This document shows positions 12,149 through 24,599 of a stretch of DNA of 64,000 nucleotides, piece after piece. Below the pieces are notes generated by a model, which was not told where the DNA came from, ran no database searches, and was given only the letters and a program-made list of their open reading frames with translations. The position numbers and the translations under genes were made by a program. Origin of the DNA: Ignelater luminosus (taxonomy: Eukaryota; Arthropoda; Insecta; Coleoptera; Elateridae); assembly GCA_011009095.1 (NCBI GenBank), contig VTPC01006062.1:1-64000 (forward strand), read 5' to 3'. Each line of letters opens with the position of its first letter. Position 1 is the stretch's first letter.

Positions 12149-12300
12149 ACTTTGCAAAATCATTAAAAGACTATGAGTGGTAGCGGGGCTTTAGAAAAAT
12201 GCTCATACTTTTGACCGCGAAGGTTGCGCCATCAGGAAACGAGTTCGTTGTGACTCTCTCGTCAAGCCAGATAGATTGGTATTCCACGGCTTCTCGAATA

Positions 12301-15300
12301 CGCCATTCTTACGTTTGACCACTTTCCTCTGGCTAAACGTTGAGTTTGTCTTTCAATGGACATTTCTTGGTAATTAAATTACAAGTCGAAGCACACTGTG
12401 GTAATAGAAACTTAAACGGTTAGATTCGCATCTTAATGGAACTCTGATATCAAACTTTTTAAGTCAAAGTTTTAAAATAGTAGTCCTCTATTAAAAGTTT
12501 CCCAAACTGGCCCTGTCGGTACTGATAGTAGTTCAAGAATAATTCAATCATCATTAAATATTAATTATTTAAGGTTGTCCTAACTTAAAATTTAAACGTT
12601 TTTGTAATATAACGTACTATGAATTGCTGAAACTTCACAAATTGCGACATATTTAAAACTTTATTTAGAAAATTATAAATTCACTATGTTCTGTGTTATT
12701 TCGGCTTACTCATTTTTATAAATTAAAAAACATGACTATGCTCTAGATTAAGCTCTTAGCTCTAATATGAAAACATTTTGCTCATTATGTCTTCTTCTAA
12801 TGATCTTTTTATACTTCTAGACTGTGGAAACTGTTACTATTGTGGAAATGGTTACCAACCGCAGCGATGTGCAATTCAACCACAATGTCCTCTTATCTGC
12901 CGCACTAACCTATTTGGAAGATAACAGCGCCTTTAGCAGAGGCAAATATAGCCGAAGTATCCACTAGTAACATCAGTTTTTATTATAAAGATGTAACCTT
13001 AAAAAAGGATAGATGAAAATCACAATAAAGTGAATATCGCTTACTTTCAGAATGCATTTTCATTTTTGTACTTTTGACTTTTAAGAAAGCTCTCGTTGAG
13101 TATCGAGCCGAAAAATTCATTTTGTGTTACAAAGACAGTATATATACGAGAACGTAGTGAAATTTATTACATTTACAGGGTTCCTTTGATAATAACTTCA
13201 GTCTTAATGTCATCAAAGCAGACACAGGCATTACAAGTAGGGGCAAACAAAGGCGTAAGGAGAGTGCTACTTAATTAAGGAACGAGCCTTCCAACTCGAA
13301 GGAGTTCACTGGACCAAAAGTTCCGCTTCCGCTTCCGTTCTAAGTTCCTACTCTGATTACACTTGATAGCTTATTGACATCAACAAAAGTTACCTCCGGG
13401 ATTGTCACATCTGTTTAGGGATTATTGTTATCTAGAACGTCCCTGTCAACAATCATCACTAAACTAATTACAAACAATAATAGTTCGAGCATGAATACGA
13501 TTGAAATTAACTTTCTCTTTATTCAGACAGCTCTAACATAAACTGTAATCTTGCAGGATCGTAAAAAAGACCTAAGTAAATTAAAGAAAGTGTCATTTTA
13601 GGAAGAGTTAGGATAAAAGGGTCTCTTCTGGAGTTGATATTATAAATGAAAGACATCATAAATGACCTAGCACATACTGGGAAGACCATAACCACATGAT
13701 GTGATTCCTTCAGGTCGTTTCATTAAATGAAAAAAGGCTCAACTCGCGGTAATCATCCTTGTGCTAGTGCTGCAAAAACTTGTTACAAAGTAGAAAAAAA
13801 AATTGCTGAAGATTCTGATTTTATCTTTATCGGTTTTTCTTTTTCTTTTCCTTATACTTTTAACAAAAATAAAACTGTATTTTTATGTGGTTTGCAAATT
13901 TGAAAATGTTTGCGCTCTTTAAATTTCTATTAAGTTTATTTCCCGAGCTACAAATATGTAAGATTCTCTTACAGTAAACTAAATTTCATGTTTAGGAATT
14001 CAAAAGAAGTTATGTATTTTATAAACTAGCTTTAGGAAAACATCTTATGAATATTTTTAATCGCAAGTTTGCAAACCGCATTCTCTAGTACCCTTGCTTT
14101 TGATAAAATACCTACAATGAAATTTCTTTATAATATCAAGTTCCTCTTGCCAAGTTTCTATTCCCTAAAGGCAAAAAACGTGTCATTACAGAGGAAAATA
14201 GTTGTTGTAGACTAGCGTAACATAATAACTAATGTTCTTTAAAAAAATATAATTAAGTCATTGTAGAAATAATTCCACTCTAGCTCCTATTCGAGAAACA
14301 CCCATTGAAACGATTTAAGCAAAGAATACCGTTAAACTTGATATTTTATCTATAACTTAGAAGATCAAACTCAAACAGCCTACATACCTTTAGTACACAA
14401 GATACTAATTTTATCATCACTTTTTCTTCAGATTACTGCTCCATAAATAAACCTTTATATTATTAGATTTTCAGTAGGATTGTCTTGAAATCTTACGATC
14501 TGCAGTTTCGTTTCATAACAAGCCGAGACACGCTTTGTTATTGGAAACCTTGTCGTATTAACCTTCATACAATCTTAACTATGAACGCATATTTAATAGG
14601 TACTAACAACTCAGTAATGTGAGGTCATCGGTTGCGGTATCTTTTCGTGCTTCGTCCCTGTCCCTCCGAGCCGGTTTGCAGCAGGTCGACCACAGACCAC
14701 CCTTTCTCTATAAAGTCCAGGTTCCCTCAAGTAATCACTTGGCTGCAGAATCTCTTTTCGTTATTCATGTCGAGTGTACTGTATATTCTTCTTGCTCTAC
14801 GAATAATTCGGGTTATCAAACATCTTTCGTAGCGCAAGGTTGATAAATTTCCGTCCTACCAAAATAGGGACCGCAGTTACCTTCTCATACAGCAGTCATC
14901 ATCCTGCTTCTCACCACAGTGATGTGATATAGTTCTAGAGAGAATGTTTTACTTTCCACCAAGTAAAATCTCGGTGTCACCAGTCAACGAAACCTGCAGT
15001 ATCAGTAGCATAATCCACCACGGTTTCTTCTACATCATCATTGGTTTTTCCTACGAGTAGTTTGTTATAAAATATTTATATAGGAACATCTACCATCATG
15101 AGTACCGCAGTCTTCATGTCAAGACTTGCCACTAGACACTACCATAACGAAAACCTGTAACGGACAAAACCAGAAAAAGTGGCCTTAATGCCCTCTCAGA
15201 CCAAGGTCGTGCACACAGCAGCTCAAAACATCGGAGAAGAGGGGATTCCTAAAGTAAGCAAACATAAATTAAATTAAGATTCAATAAAGACACTCACTTA

Positions 15301-16400
15301 TAAATTTAGAATTACAAAACTGGTATGGGTGCCAGGAACATATCAAAATTATCACATTCCCTGATGAGGTTCCTCGCCATAAAATAAACACTCTATAGAG
15401 TGAGCTCTCTTTAAATCACCAAGAAAATCTACGATATCTTAGAGTGTTAATACTTGAACTTAAACAATTCGCAACGGTTTGCTTAGCTTAGCTTGCATTG
15501 TAAAAAAATCAATTCCTCCAATCCGTAATAATAAACCTAAATTTTTCCTTTTAAAAACAAAAAGGAAAATTATGTATTCCGCTCGCCTTTCACTAGCCCA
15601 AATATCTGATTCACAGTATCGGTACAACGTTGTCAGAACACACAAATATACTTACATTATCTGAAAGGAGGAAGAAACAGTAAATAATAAAATACACTAG
15701 GATATATCCACACTTGACTGTTTATTGATTAACAAAAAAAAATAATCTCAAGGTAAGATTTGATAAAATCAAATCGGTGTATACCAGAAACCATAAGTAT
15801 GAATATCAAATTTACTTGACGTATTTGGATGTAACTTATAACATGCCGAAGTAGTACTTTCCGAGTCTGGCGATGTCCCTTAAAAGACGGGATCACAATG
15901 GATCGTATATAAACCCGACGCACATCAATACTTGGTGGAAATTTTTAGGTGCATATTTGTCTACATTAAAACAAGCTCGGCTCGGAACAGCGCTTGGCTT
16001 CCACAAAATTTGAACAACTGAAGTATAATTTTATATAATATTAATAGGAAATCACACGTATGTTTAAATAAACGTCGTACAAAATAAATCGAGAAATACT
16101 TTCAACTAAAGATTTAATAAACAAAAATGACTATAATTATTTTTACAAAATATTAAGATGACATAAAATTATAAAATGACATTACAGACCTCCATCAGCA
16201 CGTTGCGACCACTTCAACTGGCCTACATCATCAAATTAACAACCACATCTTGTGTACAGAGTATAAAATAAGCCCATAACAGCTTTCAGCTCCTTTCACT
16301 CTAGAAAGTAATACCAAATAAGACTTTAGTTTATCATAAATAAAAGACAAAGAGATCCAAGAAATCCATACATTGTCTACCCACAAATAAAAATTCGTGC
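12301..16400. other. Intergenic, nothing identified
   Basis: AT-rich sequence with scattered short ORFs on both strands, none resembling a known family. 14620-15200 is slightly GC-richer with two overlapping short frames at 14619-14843, but neither shows a domain. No RNA gene was recognised. Confidence 0.4.
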
Positions 16401-17350
16401 AAGCATTAACTAACATATCTCCAGACGATCGTTTCGTCCTTATTTGGACTCATCAGTGGAGAATAATGAAAAGTCAATGTTTGCCGCCGTATCATCAAAG
16501 ATGCAGCAGCTTTAGAAGCCCTAGACTTCTCTCCAGCCTGGATAAAATAAGTGGAATTAAATGCAAGGCTGATCGCGACGCTCGTATACATCCATCTTCC
16601 CGCGACTGCGTCGAGACGGTACGTGCAGGCAGGCAAAGGCGCGGGGAAGGAAACGCAGCGCCCCGGGGTTGGGTAGTGATCTGGGGTGAACCATCGGTCG
16701 TCCTGAAATGGTGATTGGGAGAATCCAACTAAAGAGTCTTGTTGACGGCGACGGTGGCGGCGATGTTCGTTCGACAACAGGCGAAGAGAGGAAGGAAAAG
16801 AAAAACGGGTCTCACCCGAAGAACTGTGGCGAATCGCCGAAGCAACCTCCAGCAAAGCCACAGGCCGGTCTGGGACCTCGGAGTGCCGACGCTGCCGGTG
16901 GGCTCAGAACCGGGTTGGAGGTTGGTGGAATGGAAGACGGAAGGATGGATAAAGTAGTAGGGCGATCGCATTGCTGGGCTTTCTTCAGAGCCCTGGCTTT
17001 GTTGTTGATCGATGGTGAAATGCGATTCCGTTGTAGGTATCTGTGGTGGAACCGGAGTAGGTTCGCGAAGAGCGACCTCGCGCTCGCTCTGAGATTTCTT
17101 TGAATTCATCTTGCCTCTTGATTTATGTTGGGCCACTGGGTGATCAACGAAGTGGGCTTCGTCGAGGAACCAGTCCTCTGGTCTCTCCGGATCGTAGAAC
17201 CGTACCGTGAATGTGTAGGGTTCCTATACGGGTGGTGTGGAGTAGTGGAACGGAGAGGCTTCAAATGGATATAGGTCCAGTAGATCTTCCGGGCAGGTGA
17301 TATTGGGATGCACATTTCCATAGCTGCAGATAGTTCCAGTTAGGTAATCA
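16400..17350 (-). pseudogene. GC-rich gag-like coding remnant of an LTR retroelement
   Basis: GC content jumps here relative to its surroundings. Minus strand from about 17325 reads, with one stop and without frame change, CPEDLLDLYPFEASPFHYST, YTFTVRFYDPERPEDWFLDE and AHFVDHPVAQHKSRGKM, then a basic stretch. Further in, to 16406, long open frames continue (16861-16406, 151 aa) but do not align to a family I know. Upstream on the minus strand, KFSEAEYIRQIQKMIT follows a region (17400-17960) that could be an LTR. The layout of LTR-like DNA, a short leader and a gag-like protein suggests a Ty3/gypsy- or BEL-type element. No protease or RT is seen nearby, so this is tentative. Confidence 0.35.
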
Positions 17351-17399
17351 TTTTCTGAATTTGCCTGATGTATTCAGCTTCTGAGAATTTGGGGCTGGA

Positions 17400-17965
17400 G
17401 ATCGGATGCATGTTGTCGTATTCGGTCTTCTTGCGTCTTTTATCTTTTATCAAATATTCAGATCAAAAATATGGATCGCTCTGTCTTTTATCGAAATAAC
17501 AGATCGAGAATCTAGTTCGCCCTGTCTTTTATCAAATGTTACAATGTATAGCTCAAGGATAATGCCGCCCAAGGGTGGCATTTGTCACCCTGGTTATTTT
17601 ATCGGTAAAAGCTCGTCTTGTATGCATCTGCTTCGTTCGAAAATCGCCCTGGGAATGAGCATGCTTGCCCGCTTCATACTGGTTATATACTAATCGAGTA
17701 TAACATTTAAGAGCATGAAAATACTAAGGCGCCATCTAATAGGAACGTTCAGACATAAGAACGGCTGACCCGACTCGTTGATTCGTTCAATAAAAATATT
17801 TCCAAAGAGGAAATGCATTTTTACATATTCTTCGCCCTTATAATGTCCCAAGGGCTGTAATGAATCATTACGTCCCTGTTCCAAACGAAAATAAATTTAG
17901 TTTAAGGGTAACGTCCCACGAGAGTAAGTAATTTTACAGTCTCGACTCTAAAAAATTAGTTTGCT
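17400..17965 (-). repeat. Possible solo or 5' LTR-like region
   Basis: Intermediate GC, with a recurring tcttttatc(a/g)aa motif three times between 17430 and 17545. It lies directly upstream (minus sense) of the gag-like remnant. No second LTR was found to confirm it. Confidence 0.2.
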
Positions 17966-17995
17966 CCGTTGGAACGTGAATAACTATTATTATAT

Positions 17996-18900
17996 ACAGG
18001 ATGTCTCCAAAAGGTTGGGACATGGCTTAACTGCAAACTCCTAAGATAAAAATAAGAAGATTTAACCCAACTTACCTATATCCAAAATTGTCTCGTTAAG
18101 TTGGTACGAGGCTTCAAAGTTTTTTAAAAAAAATTAATTTTGCATATAAAAATAGTAGGCTTTGATCGATTTACATAATTTTTGGTATGGCATGTTTTGT
18201 GACTATAAGTCACGTTTCGAGATAGTTTTGGTCTTCATTAGTAAATTGTAAGTGTATTAAACAAAAATGTCGCAGTACAAATTTGTTGATAACTTTTTAG
18301 TGCCTAGGCTGAGAACTTTCAATTTTTTTCCAAAAAAGTATTTTCTTTAGAAACGTTTTTTGTATCTGTAATTTTTGATAACGCTTAAGGTTATGACATT
18401 GCATGTAATGAAAAGTTTATTAGTGATAGCTAGTCTAAAATTACAACGTCCCGTCTGTAAAGTGTATTAAATCCGGTTAATCGGTTGTATAGCAAACGGT
18501 GATTCAAATATCCTAACAAAATGTTTCAAGTTGTGGTGAAGTTTTTTACAGTTTCAGTACTGTACCATAAAATTCTGAACCAATCGAGTGTGCTGCTTCA
18601 CAACATTCCATTTCATCAAGTTCAGTCATGTGATAAGAGAATATGCTGTCTACGCAATGGGGTGGCTATAGAAAAGTCAGTAACACTTGTTTATATGTAC
18701 CACCGCAACACTGACTCTAATCTTCATTCTTGAACTTGCATCTTGCAATTGCAAAATGGATTGGATTGTGCTGCTCAGCAAAGTTCTCCAGTTGTACAAA
18801 GGTACTTAAATTCGGCAGTCGAAAAAGAATTAATTCATTAACAAACAAATCCAGACATGATATAAATCGCTTCTTTTGGTCGTCCTAGTCTTGTTTTCTT
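17996..18900 (+). mobile_element. Tc1/mariner-like (IS630) element left end, decayed
   Basis: Begins tacaggatgtctccaaaagg, matching the general layout of insect IS630-Tc1-mariner termini (TA followed by cagg(a/g)tgtcc). The downstream 900 bp is AT-rich with a 70-codon open frame (18521-18733) that I cannot assign. The right terminus was not found. Confidence 0.3.
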
Positions 18901-19956
18901 CAATTCTTTCGTTTTAGGAATTACATTTTCGCTATTTCTTTTCGACCACAATTTTTTCAGTTCTATGTCTTATTTACTATTAGTTTGCTATACGTTATGC
19001 ATTGTGTATATTGGTTGCGGTTGCTTTTATTTCAAATGATCAACTCTTGCTGCATTATTTCAGAAGATTATGGCGTGACATTTAATGAAACTGGCGTAAC
19101 ATTGTTATTCCAAAAATAAAAACTTGGAGCATGTTAAACAACTCGCTCATCACATATGTCTATGGTGCATATTTTCATGGGCACACGGTATAACATAACC
19201 TCACAATTCACAACTGTCGGAGGCTCTCTACTACCTTAACAGTGTAGGCACATGAAACAAATCATGGCCTATTTCAAGTTCGGTTATTTTTGCTAAAGAG
19301 ATAGCAAGATAATTGATAATTTCGAGTAGGTTGTGCTTAAAGCGTAAAAAATAAGGTGTTCTGTAGTATTTGTACTGACGAGTGATAGATGTAGTATAAT
19401 TACCTATATTTTATTAACTAGGTTAGGGTACTCAGTTTACAAGGAGGAGGAGATGCAAAAAAATCTATTATATTAATTATGAAGAAATTACTTTCTCGTC
19501 AAATGGCTATGAAGTTTTCAGCTTTAGGAAAGAAAGGCAACCGAAATTTCTCTGCACTGAAGCTGTTTAATGCTGTTACAGGTACTGCATGTTTATTATA
19601 ACAGTTAGTTGCCATTTTCTAAGAGCTATCTTTGTAGCTGCCATGAGAAGCAGGCATGTAAACATTGCAGAAGACGAAATAAACAAATTTCTTAGTTCAT
19701 GCTTAGCAACCTCCAGTGACTGGGAGGGGGGGGAGACAACAAAGGTCGCTGAATAATACAAATAAAGATAATTAAACAATTAAACAAGGTTGTCCAAAAT
19801 TACATTAATTTTAATGGTATAACCATTTAGAATTTAGTTTTAATTTATATAGTGGATTACCTTTGTATTTGACATTGTCAATTTTATTTATATATTGACG
19901 TTCTTACATACTAGATTAGATTTAATTTAACTATCTACCCTGTGTATGTATTTTAG
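18901..19956. other. Intergenic, nothing identified
   Basis: AT-rich, short ORFs only. A G run near 19726-19734 is a simple-sequence feature. Confidence 0.4.
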
Positions 19957-20026
19957 ATTTTATAGTCTGATGATGACCTTAACTTTATAAGAGGTTGAAA
20001 CGTATATTACTACCAAAAAATAAAAT
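19957..20026 (+). ncRNA. Hammerhead-like motif (retroelement-associated)
   Basis: The sequence contains ctgatga at 19967-19973 and gaaac at 19997-20001, the two conserved cores of a hammerhead ribozyme. Between them acct (19976-19979) can pair with aggt (19992-19995), giving a stem II. Outside them attttat (19957-19963) pairs with ataaaat (20020-20026), giving a stem I with an internal loop. Stem III after gaaac is poor, so cleavage activity is doubtful. Penelope-like elements are known to carry hammerhead motifs in their terminal repeats, and this CTGATGATGACC..GAAACG layout is typical of them; no RT was found beside it. Confidence 0.35.
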
Positions 20027-20714
20027 ATTCTACATTTCTTAAAGAATTAACACTTTTGAAGATGGTAAATATTTAAGTTGAAATTGTTTTTCCTTTTCTA
20101 ATTTTTTAATAATAATTGGAATTTGCTTATAACTATATACTTAACATGCGATAAATAAAAACCCGAAAAAAATTTAATTTAAATGTTTAAATATTGCCTT
20201 TGACATTTATAACCTTAGATGTAGAACTATCAAGTTTTCAAACAAATTTATTTGTTTACCATTTATACCAACTTAAGACCTAATTGTAAGCCCATTGTTT
20301 TTATTCTAGTCAAGAATATTTTGTTTGTACTTTTTAGCGTGTTACTTAGATAATTATTATAGTACTTACTATTTATTTAATACTTTACCTTAAATATGTT
20401 TTTAGTCTGACAATTCCTATACGGTATACCACAAGCAGTTGACGGAAATAAATAAATATTATTGTATTAATTTCATGGCCTACTCAATCTTTTTTTAATT
20501 GATCGCATGGTACTAGATATGCATCTCTGTTGCGTCATGAACCAGTGGTTAAAATTATGACGAGTGCGTTCACACTTTAACCATCAAAAAATGATATCAA
20601 GGTACTCAGTATTGTCATTGTAATTTCATTTACAAATCGAATCTGTGAGTTGAATAACAATCAGATCTAAAATTTTTTAAAACTCAAAGCAATGTAAATA
20701 TGAAAAGGTTTCTG

Positions 20715-20903
20715 GTTTTTTTAGTGTTTTTCTTTTGGTTTTCCTCTTTTATCATTAGTGTTTCACCATTTCGCAAATGTGTTTCCCATTTTTGATGATA
20801 AGAGTTTCATGACTTGTCTTATTTGTAAACATTTTGAAAATGGAAAACACATTTGAGAAATAGTGAAACACAAATGACAAAAGAGAAAAACTAAAAAAAA
20901 ATT
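20715..20903. repeat. Foldback MITE
   Basis: A left arm of about 80 bp (20715-20793, including tagtgtttcaccatttcgca and aatgtgtttccca) is complementary to a right arm at about 20832-20903 (tggaaaacacatttgagaaa, tagtgaaacac, gacaaaagag). A short AT-rich loop separates them. No ORF. Confidence 0.7.
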
Positions 20904-21429
20904 ACTGTATTATCTGTTAAGGTTATTATCTTGTCTGTATGTAGTGCCCACTATCTTAATGATTTTTTTATAAAAATTACACTTAAAATGTAAATTATCT
21001 CCTTCACCTCAGTATGTGATGAATTGTACTATACTGTTATTCGAGTAACTGATTCCAATTAAATGGTTTTATTGATGTCGTAAATGAAAATTAGATTTGT
21101 AAAACACGATATACTCTTAAGTTAAAATATTTTCACAGCCTACCTTTATGTTTTTTAAAATATTCTTTAGCAGATGTATTAATTTGACTTTTACTAAATA
21201 ATTACATGTTTTCAGAATTTTATTTTTTAAGCCTAAAATCAAATTAATTTTATTATTTACCAACATTACATCAATATTAATTTTTGATATGGGTATAATA
21301 TGAATGAGCAGTGTTGAACGAATACAGCATATTGATAATGGTGTATAAATAGAAGACGGGGGTAATCATATGTCATCAACATTATCTAAATCAGCAATAG
21401 AAGACGGAAAGGAGATCAATATTGCAGGT

Positions 21430-21700
21430 ATGTTAACATTGATCCTGTATCATGTTTCAACATTGGGCCTTTATTACAAAAAGTTAAACATTTTGTAATT
21501 GGTCCAATATTGGCTTCCAATATTATGCCAATGTGCAATGTTGCAGTTCTATATATGTCCAATATTTAAGTACAACATAGAATCAATATTGGTATTCAAC
21601 ATTGATCCCGTATTGTGTTTGAACATTGGGCCTTTATTACAAAACGTTCACATTTTGTAATGTTGCAATATTGTAAAACAATATTGGACCAACGTCGATG
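21430..21700. repeat. Two-copy tandem repeat, period about 162 bp, rich in caatattgg
   Basis: The string aacattgatcc(t/c)gtat…attgggcctttattacaaaa…cattttgtaat occurs at about 21437-21500 and again at 21599-21664. Between and after them short caatattgg/ccaatattg inverted words recur many times. This looks like a MITE or satellite-like unit; no coding potential. Confidence 0.6.
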
Positions 21701-21719
21701 TTCTACTGGGGTTTATTGA

Positions 21720-23770
21720 CCGAGTCATAAAGTTTCGTTGTTTTCGAGAGATCTTTTACTATCTTTTCTTTATATTTTATTCATTTCACAACTTACAACT
21801 TTACAATTAATATTACAGTACTATTTTGTCCATTGGAAAAGTTCCTTCATCTTAGTTATTAGTCTTTCCTATTTAGTAAAGTATTTCAGAGAAAGATAGC
21901 GATGATCTCATAGATCTCGGTTTCTCGTAGTCCGCTGTAAGCTTAATTTAACAAGCTGTTTGTAAAATTTGTGTAAGGATTTCCAATGGTTTATAGTATA
22001 GTGAAGTCTTTGATTTTTGTTTTTTCCTTACCTTTTGTTAAACTCAAAAAATAAATAAAATATGAAACTAAATTACAGTAATATTTGATAAGATACCAAT
22101 AGGCTGTATCCAGATTTATTCCTAAATGATAAAGTTGAAGCATATGACAAGATGAGAACGTTCTTCTAAAAGGTCTTTTAGCATATTTTTTTTGTCTTTC
22201 CCTATAATAATAGCCGCAAAGAATTCCTGTCATTGTAACATAAACATAATAGAAACTTTTTTACTGTAACTTAAATAATTTCGACCGTTATTTCCGCCAA
22301 AACAATGTTTTGTTTTAGGTAACACAAATAGGTGTTTCTTTGCAAGCCAAATATATTATTATTATCATTTACATTATCTTCGGAAATTTGAATATAAAAC
22401 AGCAAAAATAAATTGCTCATCACATAAATAATAATGTCATTATTTAAAACTTAATTTGCGCTTTTAAACTAGAAAACTTTGAAGGCGTAGGGCATTCTAC
22501 ACGACACCTTATTGAATTTGCGACAAGTTTACAAGATGGGAAATCTTATTTTGTCTTGCAAAGAAGTATTACTGTGAAATTGTTTAACTTTTCTTATACC
22601 GTTATTAGCAGGTTTTATAATTTCAATATTAAATCCGGTTTTGATAAAACTTTTTTTTCACGTTCGCTGTTTATACAAGAGAAAAGTCGTGAGTAAAACC
22701 CAATTTTAAGGAAAGCATGCTGGGAAAATTATATAAACTAATCGAGAATTTAAAATAAAATAATTGGAACCGATTTGTTCGGTTGGTACTTATTTGTAAG
22801 TTGCTGGCTGCATCGTCATTTTCTTTTGAAAAAGTAATTTTAAAAATGATTAAGTTTCGCAAGAGGGAAGAAAGTTAGAAATCGGAAATAAAAATCCAGA
22901 AACGTCGAGTTACAAGATTAACCTTTTATAACTCTTAAACTCATTTATCTCTTTTAATTTCGGTCTCCGCACTGAACAAAAGTAATTTTAATCTTAGAGT
23001 AAATCGCAGTGCTACTTTTAATAAGACGCCAAAAAGAAGATACAGATCTCTACACCGCAGATTTCGTTATCATTGCTTAAACCGTAAACCCGCGCTTTAT
23101 GCCCTAATTTTATACGAAATTTATTGCGAATATGAACGTAAATCGCGTGGATAAAAATGAATCCGCTACCAGCAAACACGACCGAAGTACCGAAGAACAT
23201 CTACTTAAGAACATGAGAAAAATGCAGTAAATTCCGCCATATTGCTAAATATAAATATTCGTATTTCCAGGATATCTACGTAACATCATAAAAGAATATT
23301 ATTAGAGAAGCATTCTCGCATCTGGAAGTAGCTATAAAATTCCTATATGACAAGATTTGGCTCTCAGATGCAGCAATAACCTGGCCACATCCACTTTGTG
23401 AATAAAATATTGAATTTAGGTTATTCTTAGAGGTACTTTTGCTGGGAAAATATGGACGATTTCGAAACCCGGAATCAGTTTTAACACTCCAACGTTCGCT
23501 TTACATTGGCTATATATCTTTTGGATAGAATATTTCACGCGCAAATACAAAAAATATAACGCAACTTTTTCGGAAAACAGTTCTGCAGATGTCCTCGTAT
23601 AATATCTAATAGATATTTTTACATGTTATACTATCAGTCACCGACACTAACTTAAAACAGCATTAATACCGGGTGTCATCAAACTCGGACACCAAATTTT
23701 AATCATTATTGTTACGAATATCAATGCTAGAAAAATCGAATCACATTTACTAAATAGCAATCTAGATTAG
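21720..23770. other. Intergenic, nothing identified
   Basis: AT-rich sequence with isolated 60-80 codon frames lacking any recognisable domain. Confidence 0.4.
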
Positions 23771-23775
23771 AGCAT

Positions 23776-24240
23776 TATACAGTGTGTCCGAAAAGTACGG
23801 AATATCCTATATATCTCAGTAAATATGCATTTTATAGAAAAATGTTTCCTATAAAAGTTGTTTAGTGTTTAGTTTTACATTACAGAGCAATACCAAATAA
23901 CTATTTTTTAAAAAAACAAAAGCGCAACAAATAATGCTTCAATTTTTTTTTTAATGAGACGGTATCCCTTTATTGTACTCATTTGATACAGAATGTTTTT
24001 CTCTTTTCAATGATGTAAAACTTTTATACACTTGCATGAGTAAATTTTGATTAAAACGCAAAAAATTGTTTGAAAGTTTATTTCAATATTCATCTGTTAC
24101 GAATTGAAAATTTTGTATAACTACACTCTACAGTTCATAGAAGCCCCGAAATATGACGATACGACATCATGGTCGCAACACAAGAAATAATTTGAAACTG
24201 TAGCTATCTACTAGCAATAAGTAGAGCACACATGATTATG
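23776..24240 (+). mobile_element. IS630/mariner-like terminus (tacagtgtgtcc type)
   Basis: Starts tacagtgtgtccgaaaagtac, the form of terminus also visible at 41875 (cagtgtgtccaagataagg). The following AT-rich DNA has no intact ORF, and a matching right end was not found before the gypsy remnant begins. Confidence 0.35.
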
Positions 24241-24599
24241 ATGTGTTTGTAAAAGCTTTGGAGGCCAGACACATACACGAAGGTCTAGCGAGACTATTCA
24301 AGAGTACGCTGCAGGCACAGAAAAGCTGGTCCGTCTGACCTACGGCCAAGTACTCGATTATATGTTCCACATACGAGCATTCGTTAATGGCCCAGGAAAT
24401 TCCGATATGGCGTTAAGTTAAATATTGGGATAAATTTCAGAGAAGTGAAGTAATAACACACAAAGTTACAAAAAAAATTAGAAAAGAAGGCCATGTTAGG
24501 GCGAGATGCCCTACTCTAAAAAACTTTAATACCAATATCAGTCTTGAGCAGGAGGTAAACTAAGTTTCGCACGTCGGCGAGTTCTCGAAAAGCCCTACA

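Larger units (their letters stand above)
8850..12300. repeat. Pair of about 150-bp inverted repeats enclosing LINE debris
   Basis: Sequence at about 8850-9000 (…tttgacgagaagttcacaac … gtcaaaagttatgaccactc…) recurs inverted at about 12160-12300 (gtcaaaagtatgagc…, tagtggtacc-like spacing, cttgacgagagagtcacaac). By eye the identity is about 70 percent. The two arms may be the ends of a DNA transposon into which LINE sequence inserted, or a 3' untranslated region shared by two LINE pieces in opposite orientation. Confidence 0.45.
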
